Below are positions 38,719 through 45,525 of a DNA stretch of 49,980 nt, in pieces. The notes beneath the pieces are model-generated. The model searched no databases. It had not been told where the DNA came from and saw only the letters and a program-made list of their open reading frames with translations. The translations under genes were made by a program, and so were the position numbers. The DNA comes from Desulfovibrionaceae bacterium (GTDB lineage Bacteria > Desulfobacterota > Desulfovibrionia > Desulfovibrionales > Desulfovibrionaceae), in the NCBI GenBank assembly GCA_015709315.1, contig JACCQI010000023.1:1-49980 (forward strand), written 5' to 3'. Numbering within the stretch: the first letter of the stretch is position 1; each line of letters opens with the position of its first letter.

Positions 38719-40677
38719 TCAGCCCTCGAGTCCCATTCCCGGCCGCATTTCCCGGCCGGTCAAATCCGTTTCATATCCGCCCAGGCTTTCGATCTTCGCC
38801 TTGACTTCATCCGTGCGGATGACGGCGAGCAGGGTGATGATGCGCGGGTCGTCCAGGAACTGCTTCGGGATGACCAGGTCGTACCGCTCGTGGGCCAGGG
38901 GCACGAAGTCGAGATCCAGGGCCTTGGCCGCGGCAAAGATGCCCAGGCCGCAGGAAGCGGCTCCGGTGAGCACGTTCACGGCCACGGCCATGTGGGTGAA
39001 TTCCTCGTTCTCGTAGCCCTTGACCTCGCGCGGGTCGATGGAGGCCCGGGAGAGATGGTGGTCCAGGAGGATGCGCGTCCCGGCCCCGCGCTGGCGGTTG
39101 ATGAAGGTCACGTCGTCGCGTTTGAGGTCGTCCACGCCCCGGATGGAGAGCGGGTTGCCCTTGGCCACGATCAGCCCCTGGTGGCGGATGGCCAGGTTGA
39201 TCACGGCCACGTCCAGTCCCTTGAGGTAGCGGTCGATGAACGGGAAGTTGAAGTCGCTGGACTCGGGGTCGAACAGGTGCGCCCCGGCGAACAGGGCGGA
39301 ACCCGCCTTGAGCGCGGTCAGGCCGCCCATGGACCCGGCGTGGCTGGACACCAGGCGCAGGGGTTCGGGCAGACCCATCAGCTCGTTGGCCAGCAGGTCC
39401 AGGGTGTTGTCGTGGCTGCCCACGTGGACCAGGACGTTGTCCAGCTCGCTTTTGCCCACCAGCAGTTCGCTGCGCAGCTCCTCGCCCTGTTCCGCGCCTT
39501 CCACGTCCTCGGGGATGTAGGCCACGGCCTGGGCCTTGGTCATGGTGGTGATCATGCCCGCGCCGCGCGCCAGGGGCGCGGCCACGATGCGGTCGCCGAT
39601 GCGGCCCGCGGCCAGCCGGATGGCCTCGCGCATGCCCGGCCTGGACGGGGTCTTGCGGGCCAGGACGATGTCCGCCTCGAACCGCTCGGGCAGGGATTTG
39701 CCCATGAGCCAGTGGCAGATGGGGGCCAACACCTTCTCATGGCAGACCACGGCGGACACCGGATAGCCCGGCGCGCCCACCAGCAGGCGGCCCGGATGGC
39801 CGCTGCGCTCGTCGGTCACGGCCAGCAGGGTGGGCTTGCCCGGCATGACCGAGATGCCGTGGACCAGCACGGTGCCGATGGATTCGAAGACCTTTTTGGA
39901 ATAGTCCTTGGAACCCGCGCTGGAACCCGCGCCGACCACCACGATATGGCGGCCGTCCGCAAAGCCCCTGATCACCGCCTCGCGCAGGATGTCCTCGTCG
40001 TCGGGCACGGGCTTGCCCCAGGCGGCGTCCACGCCCCAGGCGTCGGCGTAGCCCTTGAACACCTGGGAGTTGGACTCGATGACCTGCCCGGCCCGTGGTT
40101 CGGGTTCGTCCAGGAAGTTCAGCACTTCGTCGCCCGTGGGCAGGAACACGGCGCGCAGCCGTTCCCGCACTTCGACCGCATAGATGCCCGCGGCCAGGAG
40201 CGCCCCCACGTCGCAGGGCGTCAGTTCGCGGTTTTGGGGGATGAGCAGTTCCGTGGCCACGATGTCCTCGCCGATGCGGCGCACGTGCTGCCAGGGAAAG
40301 GCGGGCGCGTCGATGAGCGCGGTGGCCTCGTCCTTCTGGACCACGTTTTCGATCATGATCACGGCGTTCATGCCCTCGGGCAGGGGGTTGCCGGTGTTGA
40401 CGGACAGGAATCCGTCGCCGCGATTCAGGCTCACCGGCGCGTCCTCGCGGGCGGCGAAGGTGGACTCCGCATTGACCGCGATGCCGTCCATGGCCGCCGC
40501 GTGGAAGGTGGGCGAGGAGTACCGGGCGAATATCGGGCCGGTCGTCACCCGGCCGCACGCCTCGTGGGTGGGCACTGTTTCGGTGGAGAGCAGGAGATCG
40601 CGGTCGAGCGCCGCCTTGGCGCGGTCCACCGCCTCTTCGGGCGGCACGGTTTCCAGATAGATATTGCGCTTGGACAT
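38719..40677 (-). CDS. MoeA-like molybdopterin protein fused to PBP-like domain
   Basis: A 652-residue fusion. Residues ~1-420 are MoeA/MogA-like: FHAAAMDGIAVNAE, VNTGNPLPEGMNAVIMIE, FLPTGDEV and the molybdopterin-binding region GAGSSAGSKDY with GVPG-like GAPGYPVSAVV. MoeA inserts molybdate into the adenylated pterin. Residues ~440-640 are a substrate-binding-protein-like domain (VHVGSHDNTLDLLANEL, SSHAGSMGGLTALKAG, INRQRGAGTRILLDHHL), a fusion common in sulfate reducers and archaea that may sense molybdate or tungstate. It has no signal peptide, so the binding domain is cytosolic. GGAGG lies 4 nt upstream of ATG 40677. It follows the aminopeptidase by 10 nt. Confidence 0.92.
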   Translation of the reverse strand: MSKRNIYLETVPPEEAVDRAKAALDRDLLLSTETVPTHEACGRVTTGPIFARYSSPTFHAAAMDGIAVNAESTFAAREDAPVSLNRGDGFLSVNTGNPLPEGMNAVIMIENVVQKDEATALIDAPAFPWQHVRRIGEDIVATELLIPQNRELTPCDVGALLAAGIYAVEVRERLRAVFLPTGDEVLNFLDEPEPRAGQVIESNSQVFKGYADAWGVDAAWGKPVPDDEDILREAVIRGFADGRHIVVVGAGSSAGSKDYSKKVFESIGTVLVHGISVMPGKPTLLAVTDERSGHPGRLLVGAPGYPVSAVVCHEKVLAPICHWLMGKSLPERFEADIVLARKTPSRPGMREAIRLAAGRIGDRIVAAPLARGAGMITTMTKAQAVAYIPEDVEGAEQGEELRSELLVGKSELDNVLVHVGSHDNTLDLLANELMGLPEPLRLVSSHAGSMGGLTALKAGSALFAGAHLFDPESSDFNFPFIDRYLKGLDVAVINLAIRHQGLIVAKGNPLSIRGVDDLKRDDVTFINRQRGAGTRILLDHHLSRASIDPREVKGYENEEFTHMAVAVNVLTGAASCGLGIFAAAKALDLDFVPLAHERYDLVIPKQFLDDPRIITLLAVIRTDEVKAKIESLGGYETDLTGREMRPGMGLEG

Positions 40678-40687
40678 GGTCCCTCCG

Positions 40688-41890
40688 TTATTCGTGTTGA
40701 AATTCTCCGTCCTTGTAGATGACGAGTTCCTCGCCGCCCTTGAGGGTGGCGGTGACGGTCTTGCGCTCGGTGTTGACCAGGTCCCAGTGCAGGGCGGAGT
40801 CGTTGAAGCCGAGTTCGGCTTTCAGCGTGTCGTCCAGGGCGGCCTGGTCCCCGGCAAAGGTGTCGGCGTAGGACGCGCCCACGGCCACGTGGCAGTTGCC
40901 CTGGTCGCCGCCGTAGTTCTCGTCGAACAGGGTGTTGGCCATGAAGGCGCTGATCTTGGAAAAGCGGCGGTCGGTGAGCGAGAACTCGCCCAGCCGGCTG
41001 GCGCCCTCGTCCAGGGTGAGCTGCTTCTGCACGAACTCCTCGCCGGTTTTGGCCTCGACCTTGACGGCCACGCCCTTCTCAAAGGTCAGGCGCACGCCCT
41101 CCACGAAATTGCCGGAGCGGAAGGAGGGCTGGTCCGCGTAGTAGACGCCCTCGGTGCCCCGCCAGTCCGGGGAGAGGAATATCTCGAAGGAGGGGATGTT
41201 GTGGCCGGACACCCCGAGCCAGCGGCGGTCCTTGCCGGGCGTCACCACCAGATCGGTGTTTTCGGTCTGCACGCGCAGGTGCTCGACGGGCAGATCGTTG
41301 AGCCACGCCTTGACCTTTTCCGCCTCCTTGAAGATGGCGGCCCAGCGGGCGGACGGGTTGTCGTCGTCGAGAAAGCATGCCTTGACCACCTGGGCCTTGA
41401 ACTCGTCCATGGACAGCCCCGCGGCTTCGGCCAGGGCCGGGGTGGGGTAGACGCACAGAGTCCAGCCGAAGTCGCCGGACTGCTCGCGCTTCTCCATGAT
41501 GTCGCGCATGAACTTGCGGGCCACGGCGGACCGGCCGATTTTTTGCGGGTCCACGGCCTGGAGGTGGGTCAGGGAGGACGGGGCGATAAGCGAGATCAGT
41601 CCGTTCAGGTTGCCCACGAACTCCCGGTCGCCCGCCGGGATGGCCGAAATCTGGGCGTCCGTGCCCTTGCCGTAGAAGGAAAGCTCCATGTTGTCGGTCA
41701 TGTTCTGGCGCGGGATGGGGTTGAGTCCCTTTTCCATGAGCATGTCGAACACGGTCTCGGCCAGCGGCAGGGCGTCGGCGTCGAAGCGCAGGAGCACGAA
41801 GTCGCCGGGTCGGTAGGGGCTGGTTCGGGCCGTGGAGAGGCCCCACCACAGAGTCCGGGCATATTTTTCCAGTTCTTCCTTTGTGAACAT
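40688..41890 (-). CDS. M29 family aminopeptidase
   Basis: A 400-residue metallopeptidase of the AmpS/PepS (M29) family, which removes N-terminal residues using two Zn or Co ions. It starts with KYARTLWWGLSTARTSPYRPGD. The metal ligands and catalytic residues sit in the C-terminal half: NIPSFEIFLSPDW (Glu), RLGEFSL (Glu), NCHVAVGASY (His, Tyr), LHWDLV (His, Asp). The ATG at 41890 has CGAGG 8 nt upstream. It is the first gene of a two-gene unit with the MoeA-PBP fusion, and the grouping has no obvious metabolic reason. Confidence 0.93.
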   Translation of the reverse strand: MFTKEELEKYARTLWWGLSTARTSPYRPGDFVLLRFDADALPLAETVFDMLMEKGLNPIPRQNMTDNMELSFYGKGTDAQISAIPAGDREFVGNLNGLISLIAPSSLTHLQAVDPQKIGRSAVARKFMRDIMEKREQSGDFGWTLCVYPTPALAEAAGLSMDEFKAQVVKACFLDDDNPSARWAAIFKEAEKVKAWLNDLPVEHLRVQTENTDLVVTPGKDRRWLGVSGHNIPSFEIFLSPDWRGTEGVYYADQPSFRSGNFVEGVRLTFEKGVAVKVEAKTGEEFVQKQLTLDEGASRLGEFSLTDRRFSKISAFMANTLFDENYGGDQGNCHVAVGASYADTFAGDQAALDDTLKAELGFNDSALHWDLVNTERKTVTATLKGGEELVIYKDGEFQHE

Positions 41891-42014
41891 ATTCGTACCT
41901 CGATGGGGTTGGGGTTCTATCGTGCTTCGGCAGGGTAAACGACTCGCGGCGACACCTCAAGCCGGAACCCGTTAATTCCGTTATTGTCCTTGTCCCGAAA
42001 AGGTGTTTCATGGC

Positions 42015-42043
42015 TTGACACACGGCTGGCATGATTATATCAG
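42015..42043 (+). promoter_or_regulatory. Probable promoter of the ferredoxin gene
   Basis: TTGACA (42015-42020) and TATCAG (42038-42043) are spaced exactly 17 nt apart. A start near 42050 gives a long leader of about 125 nt before the ATG, including a short hairpin GCCCG/CGGGC (42132-42146). Confidence 0.65.
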
Positions 42044-42174
42044 CAAGTTCGTGCCCGCCCTAACCGGCCGGCACCCTGTTAAACCAGTGTCGGCGCGCGA
42101 GCCCTGCTTACGATTCGCCGATGCGCGAACAGCCCGTTAGTCGGGCATCCCAAATTCTTTTTCTGGAGGGAAAA

Positions 42175-42363
42175 ATGGGCTACACTATCACTGTTGATCA
42201 CGACAAGTGCACCGGCGACGGCGAATGCGTTGATGTTTGCCCCGTTGAAGTCTACGAGCTGCAGGACGGCAAGGCCGTTGCCGTGAACGAAGACGAGTGC
42301 CTTGGTTGTGAGTCCTGCGTCGAGGTTTGCGAATCCGACGCGATCACTGTCGAAGAGAACTAG
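42175..42363 (+). CDS. Ferredoxin with Asp-substituted first cluster motif
   Basis: A 62-residue low-potential ferredoxin, MGYTITVDHDKCTGDGECVD. The first motif is CxxDxxCxxxCP: Asp replaces the second Cys, as in Desulfovibrio ferredoxins with a [3Fe-4S]/[4Fe-4S] interconvertible cluster. The second motif, CLGCESCVEVCE, has all four Cys and Glu instead of Pro after the last. GGAGG lies 6 nt upstream of ATG 42175; a frame to 42121 is rejected. It carries electrons to pyruvate or hydrogenase-type partners. It is monocistronic between its own promoter and terminator. Confidence 0.95.
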   Translation: MGYTITVDHDKCTGDGECVDVCPVEVYELQDGKAVAVNEDECLGCESCVEVCESDAITVEEN

Positions 42364-42384
42364 TCACAAGTTCTGATATGGATT

Positions 42385-42475
42385 CGGGAGCGGCGATGGT
42401 TCGTCGCTCCCGTTCCATTTCCGCATTGCGCGGCGCTTGCACGGCCGCGGACGTCGCCTGCGGGCGTCTTTTTTT
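42385..42475 (+). terminator. Two hairpins after the ferredoxin gene
   Basis: CGGGAGCG (42385-42392) pairs perfectly with CGCTCCCG (42405-42412). A second, weaker stem (GACG...CGTC, 42450-42468) is followed by T7 (42469-42475). The latter looks like the actual terminator and the former a 3'-end stabiliser. Confidence 0.5.
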
Positions 42476-42600
42476 CTCCTCCGGGCCGTTCCCTGCCCGT
42501 TTTCTCGGTTCCGGCGGTTGACGATATCCGTTCACGACTTAATTGACATGAGCGAAACCTCACGGCGCGCGTCCGCGCGGGTCGCCCAGGAGCGAAACAC

Positions 42601-43443
42601 ATGGCCCTTGATTTCACCGAATATTTCAAGAAGTACGAGGCCGTCGTGGCCGAGGTGGAGGCGGTTTTCAAGAAATTCGAAAACGACGTGCCCGAACTGG
42701 TCAAGTGCGGCAAGGGATGCAGCGACTGCTGCTATGCCCTGTTTGATGTCACCCTGGTGGAAGCCATGTACATCAACGCCAAGTTCAACGAGAAGTACTC
42801 CGGGATTCAGCGCGCCGTCCTCATGGACCGGGCGGACAAGGCCGACCGGCAGATCAACAAGCTGAAGCGGAAGGTCTTCAAGGCCACCCAGTCCGGCGCG
42901 TCCACCAACGACGTGCTGCTGGAAGTGGCCAAGGCCCGCGTCCGGTGTCCCATGCTGGACGACAACGACCTCTGCTCCATCTACGAGCACCGGCCCATTA
43001 CCTGCCGCCTTTACGGCGTGCCCACCGCCATCGGCGGCAAGCCCCACGCCTGCGGCAAGTCCGGCTTCAAGGGCGGGGAGAAGTACCCCACCGTGAACAT
43101 GGACATCATCCTGGACAAGCTCCTGAACATCGGCCGCGAGCTCAAGGAAGGCATCGGTTCCCGCTACAAGGAGCTGGGCGAGATCCTGCTGCCCGTGTCC
43201 ATGGCCGTCATCACCGAATTCGACGAGGAATACCTCGGCGTGGGCGGCGAGGCCAAGCTGACCGTGCCTCAGGCGCACGTGGAGCGGGAGTTGGGCAAGG
43301 GCGCGGCGGACGCCTTCAGGATTCCCGACGTCAAGGACGCGCCCAAGTCCGAGGCGTGCAAGAGCTGCGACCATGCCGGCACCGCCTGCGAATCGTGCGG
43401 CGAGTCCATCGTGCTCGGCGGCGGTGGCGAAGGGAACGAGTAG
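42601..43443 (+). CDS. YkgJ family Cys-cluster protein
   Basis: A 280-residue protein with the YkgJ signature: CGKGCSDCCYALF near residue 37, then RCPMLDDNDLCSIYEHRPITCRLYGVP, so eight Cys that probably bind a metal or Fe-S centre. The middle is a helical, Lys-rich insert of about 50 residues and the C-terminus carries two further CxxC pairs (CKSC, CESC), which are extra to the family. AGGAG lies 8 nt upstream of ATG 42601. It is the first gene of a cluster with an unknown protein and a TPR protein. Function is not established. Confidence 0.88.
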   Translation: MALDFTEYFKKYEAVVAEVEAVFKKFENDVPELVKCGKGCSDCCYALFDVTLVEAMYINAKFNEKYSGIQRAVLMDRADKADRQINKLKRKVFKATQSGASTNDVLLEVAKARVRCPMLDDNDLCSIYEHRPITCRLYGVPTAIGGKPHACGKSGFKGGEKYPTVNMDIILDKLLNIGRELKEGIGSRYKELGEILLPVSMAVITEFDEEYLGVGGEAKLTVPQAHVERELGKGAADAFRIPDVKDAPKSEACKSCDHAGTACESCGESIVLGGGGEGNE

Positions 43444-43444
43444 C

Positions 43445-43810
43445 ATGACCGAGACCATCAATTACGAGGACCTCTCCCCCGAGGAGATCGCCGACCGCAA
43501 GCGGTACATGTACGAGAAGATGTCCGCCCGGCGGCGCAAGTTCGTGGACCGCATGGGCTACGAGAACTGGGACCCGTTCGCGGCCCCGTTCGATCCCATC
43601 GACATCCGCAAGGACAAGACCGGGTACACCCAGGCGCAGCTCACCCAGCTGTTCATCCGGGAATCGGGCAAGAACCAGAACCAGGAGTACCTGGATCAGG
43701 TTAACGAGTTCAACGTGATGATGGTCATGAATTTCGAAAAGGTAAGGCCGGTTTACGATTTTTGCCTCTGGTACGCGGAACACTGCAAGAAACACGGCGT
43801 CGAGCCATAG
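43445..43810 (+). CDS. Conserved hypothetical protein, 121 residues
   Basis: I do not recognise a family. ATG 43445 is 1 nt after the YkgJ stop, so the pair is probably co-translated. The N-terminus is acidic-helical (SPEEIADRKRYMYEKMSARRR). Then come a short Pro/Asp-rich stretch (NWDPFAAPFDPIDIRKDKTG) and a C-terminal helix pair ending CLWYAEHCKKHGV with two Cys. No signal peptide or membrane segment is seen. A longer frame to 43373 is rejected because it would lie inside YkgJ. Confidence 0.8.
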   Translation: MTETINYEDLSPEEIADRKRYMYEKMSARRRKFVDRMGYENWDPFAAPFDPIDIRKDKTGYTQAQLTQLFIRESGKNQNQEYLDQVNEFNVMMVMNFEKVRPVYDFCLWYAEHCKKHGVEP

Positions 43811-43825
43811 ATCAAGGATAGCGAG

Positions 43826-44452
43826 ATGGAACAACAATTCGACAATCTTGACGAGTACATTGCCGACCTGAAGGCCAAGCTGGAGGTCAACCCCACCTGC
43901 GGCAACACCCATTACAACCTGGGCGTGGCCTATCTCTCCCGCCGCGATTTCATGGAGGCCGAGCGCGAGTTCCTGGACGCCGTGGCCCATTCCCCGCGCA
44001 TGGCCGAGGGGTATGTGCAGCTCGGCGGCATCGCCCTGCAGCGCGACGACCTGGAGTCCTGCCTGAACTACAACATCCAGGCCACCCAGCAGCGTCCGTT
44101 CTTCGCCGTGCCCTGGGGCAACATCGGCTTCGTCTTCATGCAGCAGGGCGAGCACGACAAGGCCCACAAGGCGCTCAAGAAGGCCCTCAAGCTGGACCCG
44201 AACTTCGCCCAGGCCCAGGCCACCATGTCCACTCTTTTGATTACCATGGGCGACTACGAGGAGGCGGACAAGATCCTCAAGACGCTCATCGAGGCCCAGC
44301 CGCATTTCGGGCCGGGCTGGAACAACAAGGCCATCATCGACGCCCACAACGGCGAGTGGGCCGACGCCGCCGTCTGTGTCCGGAAGGCCGAGGAGTCCGG
44401 CTTCGAGGTGTCCGAGGAACTCAAAAAGGAAATCGAGGAAAACAACAAATAG
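43826..44452 (+). CDS. TPR-repeat protein
   Basis: A 208-residue protein containing about five tetratricopeptide repeats, for example THYNLGVAYLSRRDFMEAER, AEGYVQLGGIALQRDDLES, PWGNIGFVFMQQGEHDKAHKA and WNNKAIIDAHNGEWADAAV. The N-terminal residues (MEQQFDNLDEYIADLKAKL) and last 20 residues are charged helices. There is no signal peptide, so it is a cytosolic scaffold. AAGGA lies 8 nt upstream of ATG 43826. It follows the unknown gene by 15 nt in the YkgJ cluster and is followed by a terminator. Confidence 0.9.
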   Translation: MEQQFDNLDEYIADLKAKLEVNPTCGNTHYNLGVAYLSRRDFMEAEREFLDAVAHSPRMAEGYVQLGGIALQRDDLESCLNYNIQATQQRPFFAVPWGNIGFVFMQQGEHDKAHKALKKALKLDPNFAQAQATMSTLLITMGDYEEADKILKTLIEAQPHFGPGWNNKAIIDAHNGEWADAAVCVRKAEESGFEVSEELKKEIEENNK

Positions 44453-44492
44453 GATTGATTCCTGTTGCGACCTTGAAAAAGATGATTATATT

Positions 44493-44523
44493 AAGGGAGC
44501 TGTCCGAGGACGGCTCCCTTTTT
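44493..44523 (+). terminator. Terminator of the YkgJ-TPR cluster
   Basis: AAGGGAGC (44493-44500) with GTCC pairs GGAC with GCTCCCTT (44513-44520), with one G/T mismatch and a GA loop, followed by TTTTT. It lies 40 nt after the TPR stop and separates that cluster from the HEAT-like gene. Confidence 0.85.
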
Positions 44524-44542
44524 CAGTCCGGAGGATACTGAT

Positions 44543-45232
44543 ATGCCCCGTTTCCGCAATACGAAAAGACAGGTCCGGGAAATCCTGGCCGCCGACGACT
44601 GGCGCGACCGGCTGGTCGAGCTGGACGAATACCGGCCGGGCGACCTGGCCGCGCCCCTCTTGAATCTTCGCCTGGACAAGGACGAGGCGGTCCGCTGGCG
44701 CTCGGTCACGGCCTTCGGCATGGTCGCGGACCGGCTGGCCCAGGCGTCCATGGAAAAGGCGCGGGTGCTCATGCGGACGCTCATGTGGTACATGAACGAG
44801 GAGTCCGGGAATCTGGGCTGGTCCATTCCCTGCTTCATGGGCGAGGCCATGGCGCGCAACGAGCGCATCGCCAGGGAGTTCCACAAGATACTCGCCTCCT
44901 ACATCTTCTGCGACGCCGAGTGCGACGGCAATTTCCTGGACCACCCGGAGCTGCGGCGCGACGTCTATTGGGGCCTGGCCCGGCTGGCGTCCGTGCGCCC
45001 GGAGCTGGTGGCCCACGGCGAACGCTTTCTGGTCGCGGGCCTGGACGACGGGGACGCCTACAACCGGGCCTATGCGGCCTGGACCCTGGGCCTGATCGGG
45101 GCCAAGGGGGGCAGGGAGAGGTTTGAGGCCCTGCGCGGCGACGACGCGCCCGTGCGGACCTTCCGCAACGACGCCATCGTGGATTCGACCGTGGGAGCGT
45201 TGGTCGGTGAAGCCCTGGAGCGCCTCGGATAG
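44543..45232 (+). CDS. HEAT-like repeat protein
   Basis: A 229-residue soluble protein built of alpha-helical repeats: DLAAPLLNLRLDKDEAVRW, RSVTAFGMVADRLAQ, RRDVYWGLARLASVRPELV and YNRAYAAWTLGLIGAKGG all resemble HEAT/PBS-lyase units. The middle, GNLGWSIPCFMGEAMARNE plus CDAEC, is less repeat-like. There is no active-site motif, signal or membrane helix. ATG 44543 has GGAGG 8 nt upstream, directly after a terminator, so transcription starts nearby. A binding scaffold is likely; the partner is unknown. Confidence 0.85.
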   Translation: MPRFRNTKRQVREILAADDWRDRLVELDEYRPGDLAAPLLNLRLDKDEAVRWRSVTAFGMVADRLAQASMEKARVLMRTLMWYMNEESGNLGWSIPCFMGEAMARNERIAREFHKILASYIFCDAECDGNFLDHPELRRDVYWGLARLASVRPELVAHGERFLVAGLDDGDAYNRAYAAWTLGLIGAKGGRERFEALRGDDAPVRTFRNDAIVDSTVGALVGEALERLG

Positions 45233-45316
45233 GGGAGAGTGCGCGCGCCGGGCAAGGGCGGGGGCGGGTGCTGTCTTGCGTTGGTGCAAAAAAACCAAAA
45301 AATTCTCACCTCGTGC

Positions 45317-45345
45317 TTGACAACCAACCGGGGTCCATATAGTTA
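45317..45345 (+). promoter_or_regulatory. Promoter of tRNA-Val
   Basis: TTGACA (45317-45322) precedes TATAGT (45338-45343; 15 nt spacer) or TAGTTA (45340-45345; 17 nt spacer). A start about 45352 would lie 14 nt before the tRNA. An A-rich tract (TGCAAAAAAACCAAAAAATTC) lies just upstream and could act as an UP element. Confidence 0.7.
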
Positions 45346-45365
45346 TTCACTCCGCTTCGACGAGA

Positions 45366-45440
45366 AGGCGCGTAGCTCAGGGGGAGAGCATTTGCTTGAC
45401 GTGCAAAGGGTCGTGGGTTCAAATCCCTCCGCGCCTACCA
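45366..45440 (+). tRNA. tRNA-Val (anticodon GAC)
   Basis: Acceptor stem AGGCGCG/CGCGCCT is complete, with a discriminator A and an encoded CCA (45438-45440). The D-arm has GCTC/GAGC. The anticodon stem TTTGC/GCAAA holds the loop TTGACGT, giving anticodon GAC, which reads valine codons. The T-arm contains GGTTCAAATCC with the normal TTC; its stem has one U-U opposition. Total 75 nt. It is read immediately before thrS with a terminator-like hairpin between. Confidence 0.95.
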
Positions 45441-45452
45441 GAACATCCCCGG

Positions 45453-45486
45453 AAGGGAGGCCTTTGGCCTCCCTTTCATTGTTTTA
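45453..45486 (+). terminator. Terminator after tRNA-Val, possible attenuator of thrS
   Basis: AAGGGAGGCC (45453-45462) pairs perfectly with GGCCTCCCTT (45466-45475) around TTT, followed by TCATTGTTTT. It ends tRNA transcription and lies directly upstream of the thrS leader, so it may also attenuate read-through. Confidence 0.8.
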
Positions 45487-45492
45487 ATGGTT

Positions 45493-45508
45493 CCGGCCTG
45501 TTGGCCGG
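45493..45508 (+). promoter_or_regulatory. Hairpin before the thrS ribosome site
   Basis: CCGGCC-TGTT-GGCCGG is a perfect 6-bp stem with a 4-nt loop, ending a few nt before AAAGGAG (45510-45516). The stem could be a translational operator of thrS. Confidence 0.4.
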
Positions 45509-45525
45509 GAAAGGAGACAGGAAAA

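Noticed and set aside
38662-40722. A 686-codon plus-strand open frame opposite the MoeA fusion
   Set aside because: Shadow composition rich in His and Gly; the minus-strand gene has SD and domain motifs.
45239-45487. An 82-codon plus-strand frame
   Set aside because: It reads through the promoter, the tRNA-Val gene and its terminator.
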